A stretch of 7,134 nt of DNA from Gammaproteobacteria bacterium (GTDB lineage: Bacteria; Pseudomonadota; Gammaproteobacteria; SZUA-229). A program made the position numbers and the translations under genes. Under the pieces are notes generated by a model. It had not been told where the DNA came from. It searched no databases and saw only the letters and a program-made list of their open reading frames with translations. Each line of letters starts with the position of its first letter. The stretch's first letter is position 1. Shown piece after piece: positions 1 through 5,893 of the stretch. Location: NCBI GenBank assembly GCA_027858635.1, contig JAQICG010000140.1, positions 1 through 7,134 of the forward strand, read 5' to 3'.

Positions 1-24
1 GCACGTGTTTCTCTCCAACTTCAT
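1..24 (-). CDS. Possible start of the next downstream gene (candidate rodZ), cut by window edge
   Basis: After the pilW stop codon the minus strand offers an ATG at 24-22 followed by seven open codons (KLERNTC) to the edge. A GTG at 4-2 is an alternative start and has the better ribosome binding site: GGAGAG lies six bases upstream of it. In Pseudomonas-like genomes the gene after pilF/pilW is rodZ, a membrane-anchored helix-turn-helix protein of the rod-shape machinery. That identity rests on synteny only, because eight residues cannot be recognised. Which start is used, and whether this is a gene at all, cannot be decided here. Confidence 0.3.
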
Positions 25-38
25 CTTCAATTTTATTT

Positions 39-827
39 TCAGTATTGTTTGATTCGGTCACGGCGTGCCAACTCCTCTACCAGATCAGCCTGCTCTGAGT
101 CAGGAAACTCAGCCAGTAAGTGTCTCGCATACTTGTAGTAATGTTGTTTTGCGCCCAACGCTCTTTCGGCCTGCACCTGCACCCACAGACTTTCCGCCGA
201 TGGTTTATTGCCGGCATGATAGCGCTGAATATAGGCGCGCGATTTCATATAACTTTCAGTTGCCAGCGCCAGTTCAGCCATCGAAATCAGCGCATCGGGC
301 AATTCAGGCTGAAGCTTTAGTGCCTTGCGTAACATGACTTCAGCTTCCTCATATCTGTTGGCCTGAAACAGACAGGTTCCCGCATTGGCATAGGCTAAAA
401 ACGCCGTTTTATAATAGGGACTGTTGTAAGCCAACTTGAATTGCTCCAGTGCATCATCAGTACGCCCTACACGGCATAGATAAGCACCGTAACTGTTACG
501 CAAGCCGGGATCCTTTTCTTTAACATCAAGTGCCGCAAGGTAATACTCTTCCACCTTTTCCAGCTCATCCACCTGTATCAACAAAAAGGCCATGGTGGTG
601 TATGCATCAATATTTTTGGGATCCTGATCGATGGCTTTTTGCAGCTTCTCCTTGGCGATTTCATATTGACCCCGTCTCAGGTAACCCACGCCCAGCTGTA
701 CGTTGGTCGCCGAGGCCTGCTTCAGGTTGGCGTCATCGCGGGTTTCCTTCGCCGTTTTCGGGCCACTCGCGCATCCGGACAATGAAAGCGCCAGAACCAG
801 CGCTAATAATATTGAACCTGTATTCAT
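39..827 (-). CDS. pilW: Type IV pilus biogenesis/stability lipoprotein PilW (PilF), TPR protein
   Basis: This 262-residue protein is an outer-membrane pilotin-type lipoprotein; in the PilF/PilW family it brings the secretin PilQ to the outer membrane and promotes its multimerisation, so type IV pili can be extruded. The N-terminus is a short hydrophobic segment (residues 5-17) ending in a lipobox, LSGC, with lipidated Cys19. Residues from about 40 to 240 are tandem TPR helices; the clearest are about 40-72 (GVGYLRRGQYEIAKEKLQKA), 74-106, 108-138 and 143-176 (RYEEAEVMLRKALKLQPELP). Length fits the family (about 250). The ATG overlaps the rlmN stop as ATGA, which suggests translational coupling. 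An in-frame TGA nine codons upstream, with no start codon between, fixes this start. Oddly, the residues before the hydrophobic core (MNTG) contain no Lys or Arg. The alternative is a generic TPR lipoprotein, but synteny behind rlmN favours PilW. Confidence 0.9.
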   Translation of the reverse strand: MNTGSILLALVLALSLSGCASGPKTAKETRDDANLKQASATNVQLGVGYLRRGQYEIAKEKLQKAIDQDPKNIDAYTTMAFLLIQVDELEKVEEYYLAALDVKEKDPGLRNSYGAYLCRVGRTDDALEQFKLAYNSPYYKTAFLAYANAGTCLFQANRYEEAEVMLRKALKLQPELPDALISMAELALATESYMKSRAYIQRYHAGNKPSAESLWVQVQAERALGAKQHYYKYARHLLAEFPDSEQADLVEELARRDRIKQY

Positions 828-1951
828 ACTTGCATCCCGAATCTGGGTTTTTCAAAACGGCGATGGCGACGACTCTTATCCTCAACCTTGCCGACTAATT
901 GGCCACATGCTGCATCAATGTCTTCACCGCGTGTACGCCGGATAACGGTCGTCATGTCAGCATTGATTAGAATTTGGCTGAATTGCTCAATGCGTTTCAT
1001 CGATGAGCTTTTGTAACCCGACCCTTCAAATGGATTAAAGGGGATCAGGTTCATCATGACGGGAATGCCCTTGAGCAGCTTCACCAGCTCTCTGGCATGC
1101 TGATCGGAATCATTGACACCGTCTAACATGACATATTCAAAAGTGATTCGTGTACGCGCATTCTGTTTTTCAATGAAGCGGTGACACGCCGGTATTAATT
1201 CTTCCAGCGGGTATTTTTTATTAATCGGCACCAGCTGATCGCGCAATTCATTGTTGGTGGCGTGCAGCGAAACTGCCAGACGCGTATCCAGCACATCGCC
1301 CAGTTTGTCCATCGCCGGTACAACCCCGGCGGTGCTGACGGTAACGCGGCGTTTGCTCAGGCCGTAAGCAAAATCATCCATCATAATGCGCACCGCTTTA
1401 ACCATATTGTCGAAATTCAGCAGCGGCTCGCCCATGCCCATCAACACCACATTGGTGACCGCGCGGCCCGGTTTGTTTTCCTGGTTAACCAGTCGTGTAG
1501 CCAGCCAGACCTGGGAGATGATCTCCGCCGTGCTCAAATTACGATTAAATCCTCTACGCCCGGTCGAACAAAAACTGCAATCCAGCGCACAACCCACCTG
1601 CGATGAAACACACAGGGTGCCGCGATCACTTTCCGGAATGTAGACGGTTTCAATCTGATTGCCGTCACTGAGCTTTAGCACCCACTTGCGAGTGCCGTCG
1701 TCTGACAGCTCGTCCAGCACCACTTCGGGCGCTGTGATCACGGCCAGACGCTCCAGCTGTTCGCGCAGTGATTTTGAGATATTGGTCATCTGCTGAAAAT
1801 CGGCGACATCCTGCTGATGAATCCATTTCAATATTTGACTGGCCCGGAAAGGCTTTTCTCCGAGCGAATCGAAAAACCCCTCCAGACCATCACGATCCAG
1901 ATCGAGTAGATTAATTTTCCCGGATAAAACGGGTATGTGTATTTCACTCAT
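824..1951 (-). CDS. rlmN: Dual-specificity 23S rRNA A2503 / tRNA A37 C2-methyltransferase RlmN (radical SAM)
   Basis: This enzyme methylates C2 of adenosine 2503 in 23S rRNA and adenosine 37 in some tRNAs, using two SAM molecules and a [4Fe-4S] cluster, and supports ribosome fidelity. The 375-residue protein has the expected length. The cluster-binding CxxxCxxC is C121-A-L-D-C125-S-F-C128. Cys114 and Cys349 match the two catalytic cysteines of E. coli RlmN (C118 and C355), Cys349 being the methyl carrier. Other family signatures are VVLMGMGEPLLN (168-179), RRVTVSTAGVVP (201-212) and LAVSLHA (225-231). The N-terminal domain, residues 1-100, is the small RNA-binding part. The start ATG has only a weak Shine-Dalgarno (AGG about ten bases upstream). 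It follows the iscX terminator, so it probably has its own promoter, although no convincing -35/-10 pair was seen. Its stop overlaps the pilW start. Because it carries an Fe-S cluster, it is itself a client of the neighbouring isc machinery. Confidence 0.97.
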   Translation of the reverse strand: MSEIHIPVLSGKINLLDLDRDGLEGFFDSLGEKPFRASQILKWIHQQDVADFQQMTNISKSLREQLERLAVITAPEVVLDELSDDGTRKWVLKLSDGNQIETVYIPESDRGTLCVSSQVGCALDCSFCSTGRRGFNRNLSTAEIISQVWLATRLVNQENKPGRAVTNVVLMGMGEPLLNFDNMVKAVRIMMDDFAYGLSKRRVTVSTAGVVPAMDKLGDVLDTRLAVSLHATNNELRDQLVPINKKYPLEELIPACHRFIEKQNARTRITFEYVMLDGVNDSDQHARELVKLLKGIPVMMNLIPFNPFEGSGYKSSSMKRIEQFSQILINADMTTVIRRTRGEDIDAACGQLVGKVEDKSRRHRRFEKPRFGMQV

Positions 1952-2002
1952 TATTAAATTGCCTGGCGCTTGCCGGCCATACAGGTACAGTTACTTAACT
2001 TT

Positions 2003-2017
2003 TTGATTTCAAATCAA
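2003..2017. repeat. 15-bp perfect palindrome between iscX terminator and rlmN
   Basis: Two seven-base arms, TTGATTT and AAATCAA, flank a central C with no mismatch. The palindrome sits on the rlmN side of the iscX terminator hairpin, 52-66 bases upstream of the rlmN start. It could be an operator for the rlmN promoter, or simply AT-rich sequence behind the terminator; no regulator can be named. Confidence 0.4.
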
Positions 2018-2018
2018 T

Positions 2019-2042
2019 AAACCCGCGATTTTACGCGGGTTT
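2019..2042 (-). terminator. Rho-independent terminator behind iscX
   Basis: The arms AAACCCGCG (2019-2027) and CGCGGGTTT (2034-2042) pair over nine bases without mismatch around a six-base loop. Read on the minus strand, the stem is followed by TTTATTGATTT, a U-rich though interrupted tail. It lies 34 bases past the iscX stop codon and ends the isc transcription unit before rlmN. There is no plus-strand gene immediately upstream that it would serve. Confidence 0.8.
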
Positions 2043-2075
2043 AGGATGTTTAGAAAGCATTAGAAGGTCTTGAAA

Positions 2076-2270
2076 TCAGCTTTTTTCCTCAATCCACGCC
2101 ATCTGGATGGCTTCCAGGATACGTTCCCCGGAATGATCGGGCTCATCATCAAATTCCTCCAGCCCGCAAACCCGCTTATGCAGATCTACAAAATTGATAT
2201 ACAGAGGATTCACATCCGGAAACTTCTCATCCAGCGCAATGGCCACCTCTAGCGAATCTGTCCACTTCAC
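2076..2270 (-). CDS. iscX: Fe-S cluster assembly protein IscX
   Basis: IscX (YfhJ in E. coli) is a small acidic protein that binds the cysteine desulfurase IscS at the surface also used by frataxin (CyaY); it is proposed to act as an iron-dependent regulator or iron adaptor of cluster assembly. The 64 residues match the family length (66 in E. coli) and show its hallmarks: KWTDS at 2-6, the acidic patch LEEFDDEPDHSGE at about 37-49 and ILEAIQMAWIEE at 51-62. Translation starts at GTG (2270-2268), supported by GAGGAG eight bases upstream; no ATG lies in a suitable place. Normally this gene follows fdx within a few bases. Here about 800 bp, including an opposing gene and a foldback element, intervene, so it may need its own promoter. 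A terminator follows it. Confidence 0.95.
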   Translation of the reverse strand: MKWTDSLEVAIALDEKFPDVNPLYINFVDLHKRVCGLEEFDDEPDHSGERILEAIQMAWIEEKS

Positions 2271-2278
2271 AAGCTTTA

Positions 2279-2284
2279 CTCCTC
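2279..2284 (-). promoter_or_regulatory. Strong ribosome binding site deciding the iscX GTG start
   Basis: On the minus strand GAGGAG lies eight bases before GTG AAG TGG, the codons for the conserved MKWTD start of IscX. The good match and spacing support GTG as the real start. Confidence 0.75.
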
Positions 2285-2319
2285 TTTAATCAGCAACTTA
2301 ACTACGAACGGGGAGCTTT

Positions 2320-2347
2320 ATAGTAACGGTTTTCAGCTGAATAACAA
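2320..2347 (-). promoter_or_regulatory. Candidate sigma-70 promoter for iscX
   Basis: On the minus strand a -35-like TTGTTA (2347-2342, four of six consensus bases) and a -10-like TACTAT (2325-2320, four of six) are separated by 16 bases. Initiation would fall near 2312, leaving a leader of about 40 bases before the iscX GTG. A promoter here would make sense because iscX has been cut off from the rest of the operon, but the match is modest and AT-rich sequence gives such hits by chance. Confidence 0.25.
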
Positions 2348-2499
2348 CAGCACTGCTTTCAATGATATAGGCTTCGAGCCCAAAATTGCAGATATGTTCA
2401 ACGGTGTAGACCGACGACCTTCGGCGAACCATACTGAACGTTATCACGAAACAGGCTGATGGAACGCTAAAAACCTACCCGTGTCTCATTTAAAAAATA

Positions 2500-2505
2500 A
2501 AGGAG
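2500..2505 (+). promoter_or_regulatory. Ribosome binding site of the CxxC-protein gene
   Basis: AAGGAG ends seven bases before the ATG at 2513. It is one of the best Shine-Dalgarno sites in the window and supports this plus-strand reading frame as a real, translated gene among minus-strand neighbours. Confidence 0.75.
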
Positions 2506-2512
2506 AAATCTC

Positions 2513-2872
2513 ATGAAACTGATATTTGTTTACAATGCGGATTCGGGTCTGTTCAACACTGTTAGCGATATCGCGCACAAAGTGCTCTCGCCTAAAACTT
2601 ACAGTTGCAATTTATGCGTACTCACCCACGGGAATTTCAAAATCAAGCAGGACTGGGTGGATTTTCTGAAACAGCTCGACATCGAACTGGAATTTCTTCA
2701 TCGCGATGAGTTCCTAACCCGCCACGACATTCCCGACGCTGAATTTCCTGCGATTTTTATTGAGAAAAATGAGCAGTTGTCGTTATGGCTGGATCAGGCC
2801 AGTCTCAACCAGCTCGCCACATTAGATGATTTGAAAAAAGTCATATCGGAACGGCTGCAACAGACGCCATAA
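2513..2872 (+). CDS. Conserved uncharacterised small protein with CxxC motif
   Basis: This 119-residue protein is the only plus-strand gene seen. I recognise it as a conserved family of unknown function with a typical start (MKLIFVYNADSG) and core (SPKTYSCNLCVLTHGNF, residues 26-42), but can name no activity. It contains exactly two cysteines, C32 and C35, as CNLC, which could be a redox pair or a metal ligand pair. The predicted pattern is strand (2-7), helix (14-25), CxxC, helix (46-55), strand (57-62), strand (79-84) and C-terminal helix (103-115). The segment FPAIFIEKNEQL (78-89) recalls the cis-proline strand turn of thioredoxin-fold proteins, but the CxxC is not in the standard place, so this is only a suggestion. 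No signal peptide or membrane segment is seen, so it is probably cytosolic. A strong AAGGAG precedes the ATG. The gene faces fdx tail to tail and is divergent from iscX. Its place inside the isc operon suggests insertion, and not necessarily a role in Fe-S assembly. Confidence 0.85.
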   Translation: MKLIFVYNADSGLFNTVSDIAHKVLSPKTYSCNLCVLTHGNFKIKQDWVDFLKQLDIELEFLHRDEFLTRHDIPDAEFPAIFIEKNEQLSLWLDQASLNQLATLDDLKKVISERLQQTP

Positions 2873-2907
2873 ACCTGCATCGTTGGCCCGATTGCAATTC
2901 CAGGTCC

Positions 2908-3071
2908 AGGAGGCTGTCGGATTCAGGATGAATTGGCTGCGGAAGCGGGAGAGCGGCCCAAATCTCCCCGATTTTTCGTTGCGTAGAATCACTATGCGCC
3001 TCAAAATCGGAAAAATTTGTACTCACTCTCCCACTCCCTCGCTTCAATCCCCCTAAACCCGACAGCCTCCT
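2908..3071. mobile_element. 164-bp full-length foldback (MITE-like) element between the CxxC gene and fdx
   Basis: The left arm (2908-2986) and right arm (2992-3071) are inverted copies around the five-base loop AATCA. The outer 13 bases, AGGAGGCTGTCGG, match perfectly. The inner segments are similar with scattered mismatches and about two single-base indels; shared blocks include GGGAGAG and CCGATTTT. The element has no internal unique sequence and no transposase, as expected of a non-autonomous miniature element moved in trans. Flanks read CCAG on the left and CTAG on the right if the outermost AG is counted as target, so a CTAG target is possible, but no clean duplication is seen. As RNA from either strand it would form a hairpin of about 80 pairs and could end or stabilise the fdx and CxxC-gene transcripts. 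The family was not identified. Confidence 0.75.
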
Positions 3072-3408
3072 AGTGGTTTTCAGAGACCATGTTGATCGTA
3101 TACTTCGGAATTTCCACCACTAGATCTTTGTCCCCCACTTTCGCCTGACAACTCAGCCGCGAATCGGGGTCCAGTCCCCAGGCCTTATCCAGCATATCAT
3201 CTTCTTTTTCGGTATTTTCATTGAGCGACTCCATGCCTTCACGCACATAGACGTGGCAGGTGGTGCAGGCACAGGATTTCTCACAGGCATGTTCGATCTC
3301 AATACCATTGGCGAGCGCTACATCACAAATTGTTTGGTCCTTCTCGGCTTCGATTACCATACCGTCGGGACACAGTTCTTCATGGGGTAAAAAAATTATT
3401 TGCGACAT
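3070..3408 (-). CDS. fdx: ISC system [2Fe-2S] ferredoxin
   Basis: This 112-residue adrenodoxin-type ferredoxin carries electrons to the IscS/IscU complex during cluster assembly. The ligands are Cys42, Cys48, Cys51 and Cys87, in ACEKSCACTTC (41-51) and LSCQA (85-89); the extra Cys46 is the non-ligand cysteine typical of ISC ferredoxins. DDMLDKAWGLDPDSRLSC (70-87) and the C-terminal VVEIPKYTIN (97-106) are also family hallmarks. Length equals that of E. coli Fdx (111) within a residue. The gene starts nine bases after the hscA stop, and the end of hscA contains an AGGAG that can serve it. The stop codon TAG (3072-3070) overlaps the outer end of the foldback element, so the element sits exactly at the gene's 3' end without shortening the protein. 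Confidence 0.97.
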   Translation of the reverse strand: MSQIIFLPHEELCPDGMVIEAEKDQTICDVALANGIEIEHACEKSCACTTCHVYVREGMESLNENTEKEDDMLDKAWGLDPDSRLSCQAKVGDKDLVVEIPKYTINMVSENH

Positions 3409-3417
3409 TGTCTCTAG

Positions 3418-5301
3418 CTACTCCTGATCTTTGCCAGCATATTCATCGACAGAATGACCTTGCATAGCGTTACGTATATTGGAATTCATGCGCCGTGCGA
3501 CATAGTCTTCACACGCGCCTTCAACTTGTTTGATTGCTGTTTTGATGGCGTCAGAATCATCACCAGCTGATACTTCGACCAGTTGCTGCCTAGCCTGATC
3601 TATATTGCTTCTTTCTGCCGCTGACAGCAATTGCTCGCCGTCGGTTTGCAGTGCTGCATCCAGCGCCTCGACCACACGTTCAGCCTCAACCTGCTGCTCA
3701 CGCAGCATGCGCAAATGCATGTCGTCGGAAGCATTATCCATGGAATCGCGCAGCATGGTTTCTATTTCAGAGTCGGTCAGCCCGTAAGAGGGTTTCACAT
3801 CGACACTTGCCTCCACGCCGCTGGTTACTTCGCGCGCACTCACCGTCAACAGGCCATCGGCGTCGACCTGATAGGTCACGCGAATCCGGGCGGCTCCGGC
3901 AACGTGCGGCGGAAAACCGCGCAACTCAAAACGCGCCAACGAACGACAGTCCTCGACCAGTTCCCTCTCACCCTGAACCACATGCACGGCCATGGCTGTC
4001 TGGCCATCTTTGTAGGTAGTAAACTCCTGCGCCTTGGCGACCGGAATGGGAGTGTTACGGTAGACAATTTTTTCCGCCAGCCCGCCCATGGTTTCGATAG
4101 CCAGCGACAGCGGAATCACATCCAGCAGCAGCATTTCATCATCGGGCTTATTGCCCGCGAGCACATCTGCCTGCAGGGCCGCGCCAACCGCGACAACCTT
4201 GTCGGGATCGATGCTGACTAATGGTTCGCGCTTAAAAAATGCACCCACTTTTTCCCGTACCACCTGAGTACGGGTAGAACCACCGACCATGACCACTTCG
4301 AGCACCTCTTCAGCGGTGACATCGGCGTCACGGAGCGCACGGCGACAGGCAATAATGGTTTTGTTAATCAGCGGCTCGATCAGCTCTCGCATTTGGGACT
4401 GTGTCAGAGCACCCTGCCACTTGAGATCATCGGTTTCGATTGCAATATCGACCGACTCAGTCGTAGCCAGCTGCTCTTTGGCGGAACGCGCTTCGCGCAT
4501 CAACAGACGCACCAGCGATGCGCCCGGCACCGCTTCATAACCGGCCTGCTGCAAAATCCATTCTGCAATGGCGTGATCAAAATCATCACCACCGAGCGCG
4601 CTGTCACCACCGGTGGCCAGCACCTCAAAAACACCCTGCCGGAGTCGTAAAATGGAAATATCGAAGGTGCCGCCGCCCAGATCATAAATAGCAATAATGC
4701 CTTCCTGACCGCTAGCGAGGCCATAGGCTACGGCAGCAGCGGTGGGCTCATTGAGCAGGCGCAGCACATTCAGCCCGGCAAGTCGGGCGGCATCCTTGGT
4801 GGCCTGACGCTGGGCATCATCAAAATAGGCCGGCACGGTAATCACCGCGCCTATTAACTCATCACCCAGTGTCGCTTCGGCTCTAGCTTTAAGGGTTTTT
4901 AAAATTTCCGCCGAAACTTCCACCGCACTGACATCACCCGAGCGGGTATGAATTTTGGGCACCGATGAATCGGAAGCGGAGAACGTATAGGGTGAGCTTT
5001 TGCCCAGACTAATTAAATCTTCAGCGGCGCGCCCCATCAGGCGTTTTACAGAAACAATGGTATTAGACGGATCATTAACCGCGTGTTCTATTGCCGCCTC
5101 ACCTACCTCAATGGCATCCACGCCGTAGCGCACCACGGAAGGCAGCAGATGCCGTCCGCTCTCATCAGCCAGAGTCAGCGCCTCAGCGCTTCTTACTGTC
5201 GCCACCAACGAGTTAGTAGTGCCGAGATCGATGCCCACAGCGAGTCGACGCTGGTGCGGTTCTGCGGTCTGTCCCGGTTCTGAAATTTGTAATAAAGCCA
5301 T
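3418..5301 (-). CDS. hscA: Specialised Hsp70 chaperone HscA (Hsc66)
   Basis: HscA is the ATP-driven chaperone that binds the LPPVK motif of IscU and, with HscB, drives transfer of the assembled cluster to target proteins. The 627 residues compare with 616 in E. coli; the C-terminus runs about ten residues past the conserved GHSVDE. ATPase signatures are GIDLGTTNS (23-31), VPAYFDDAQRQAT (156-168), IYDLGGGTFDIS (205-216) and VVMVGGSTR (337-345). The linker LLLDVIPLSL (391-400) leads to the substrate-binding beta domain, with QEFTTYKDGQTAM (425-437), and the helical lid from about 505. The start ATG lies two bases after the hscB stop and has no obvious Shine-Dalgarno, so translation probably depends on ribosomes finishing hscB. 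The DVIPLSLAIETMGG linker region and the operon position separate it from DnaK. Confidence 0.98.
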   Translation of the reverse strand: MALLQISEPGQTAEPHQRRLAVGIDLGTTNSLVATVRSAEALTLADESGRHLLPSVVRYGVDAIEVGEAAIEHAVNDPSNTIVSVKRLMGRAAEDLISLGKSSPYTFSASDSSVPKIHTRSGDVSAVEVSAEILKTLKARAEATLGDELIGAVITVPAYFDDAQRQATKDAARLAGLNVLRLLNEPTAAAVAYGLASGQEGIIAIYDLGGGTFDISILRLRQGVFEVLATGGDSALGGDDFDHAIAEWILQQAGYEAVPGASLVRLLMREARSAKEQLATTESVDIAIETDDLKWQGALTQSQMRELIEPLINKTIIACRRALRDADVTAEEVLEVVMVGGSTRTQVVREKVGAFFKREPLVSIDPDKVVAVGAALQADVLAGNKPDDEMLLLDVIPLSLAIETMGGLAEKIVYRNTPIPVAKAQEFTTYKDGQTAMAVHVVQGERELVEDCRSLARFELRGFPPHVAGAARIRVTYQVDADGLLTVSAREVTSGVEASVDVKPSYGLTDSEIETMLRDSMDNASDDMHLRMLREQQVEAERVVEALDAALQTDGEQLLSAAERSNIDQARQQLVEVSAGDDSDAIKTAIKQVEGACEDYVARRMNSNIRNAMQGHSVDEYAGKDQE

Positions 5302-5303
5302 AA

Positions 5304-5849
5304 CTAATATAATTCGTCTTCAATTTTTGCCGATAGTTCATTCACCTCTTTTCCGGCTTTTTGCATGAACTGCATTTTTTTGATTAACTCCTGAGCCTTT
5401 TCCAGCTTTTCCTGTGCGTAGCATTCTGAAAAGTTCTGCATCAAGCCCTGCATGCTGGTTTTGATCTGTGCAGAAAACCTGTCCAGTTCAGCTAGCGGAT
5501 CTTCTGCCGAGTGGATCTCAGATAAAGCTTCGCGCATCTCAATCTGCTCCATCAGAAAGGCCGCATCCATGGTCGTGCTGTTTTCCTGTACGGTGTCCAC
5601 GCCTTTTAACTTGAGCAGGTAAATGGCCCGGTCAACGGGCTGGCGCAAGGTATTAAAAGCCTCGTTAATTCTCGAGGTCTGCTGCATGGAGAGCCGCTTA
5701 TCCTGATCACTGGCATTAACAAATTTATCAGGATGGACGATTTTCTGTAGATCCCGGTAGCGCTGCTGAACCTGATCGAAATCAAGCTCATAGGCCACCG
5801 GCACATCAAACAGTTCAAAGAAATTGCAGGTGAGGATATCAGCAACCAT
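5304..5849 (-). CDS. hscB: J-domain co-chaperone HscB (Hsc20)
   Basis: HscB binds holo-IscU, delivers it to HscA and stimulates the HscA ATPase. The 181-residue protein (171 in E. coli) has an N-terminal J domain, about residues 10-80, with the essential HPD at 39-41 in IVHPDKF, and a C-terminal three-helix bundle, about 90-175, that contacts IscU. FFELFDVPVAYELD (10-23) and SRINEAFNTLRQPVDRAIYLL (59-79) are family hallmarks. Compared with E. coli (MDYFTLFG) the N-terminus is about eight residues longer (MVADILTC). No good start codon lies closer to the J domain, so I kept ATG 5849 even though no Shine-Dalgarno is visible. It is 44 bases behind iscA and two bases before hscA. Confidence 0.95.
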   Translation of the reverse strand: MVADILTCNFFELFDVPVAYELDFDQVQQRYRDLQKIVHPDKFVNASDQDKRLSMQQTSRINEAFNTLRQPVDRAIYLLKLKGVDTVQENSTTMDAAFLMEQIEMREALSEIHSAEDPLAELDRFSAQIKTSMQGLMQNFSECYAQEKLEKAQELIKKMQFMQKAGKEVNELSAKIEDELY

Positions 5850-5893
5850 AATACGTTTATGACGTAGCCGGGCCGGTTAAGCAACCGCCGCGA

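Larger units (their letters stand above)
2271..2512. other. 242-bp spacer between divergent iscX and the CxxC-protein gene, no confident gene
   Basis: This stretch separates two divergent genes and should hold the promoter of the plus-strand gene and perhaps that of iscX. It also carries open frames on both strands. One is a 44-codon minus-strand frame with an ATG at 2432-2430 and a stop at 2298, but no Shine-Dalgarno. The other is a plus-strand frame open from 2253 to a TGA at 2457-2459, with no suitable start codon. Neither product was recognised. It may be promoter sequence, or the remnant of a lost gene or repeat. Confidence 0.5.

Noticed and set aside
2070..2252. Plus-strand open frame opposite iscX
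   Set aside because: It is the shadow of iscX, whose conserved residues and ribosome binding site are on the minus strand.
2411..2426. Short CCGA/TCGG hairpin in the spacer as a terminator or riboswitch
   Set aside because: Only four base pairs, no U-run, and no larger conserved structure around it.
2467..2492. Possible IscR type 2 binding site before the CxxC gene (AAAACCTACCCGTGTC region)
   Set aside because: Only the first part resembles the known motif; the GTTTG half and spacing do not fit well enough to call it.
2822..3047. Minus-strand open frames of 60 and 68 codons across the foldback element
   Set aside because: They run through the palindromic element and into the antisense of the CxxC gene; the translations reflect the repeat and are not recognisable proteins.
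2908..3071. Integron attC site or CRISPR-like repeat
   Set aside because: No attC core sites, no integrase, and a single inverted pair with no spaced direct repeats; a foldback mobile element fits better.
3631..4221. Long plus-strand open frame of 196 codons opposite hscA
   Set aside because: It lies wholly within hscA, which is an intact, strongly conserved gene on the other strand; its translation shows no recognisable domain and no Shine-Dalgarno was noted.
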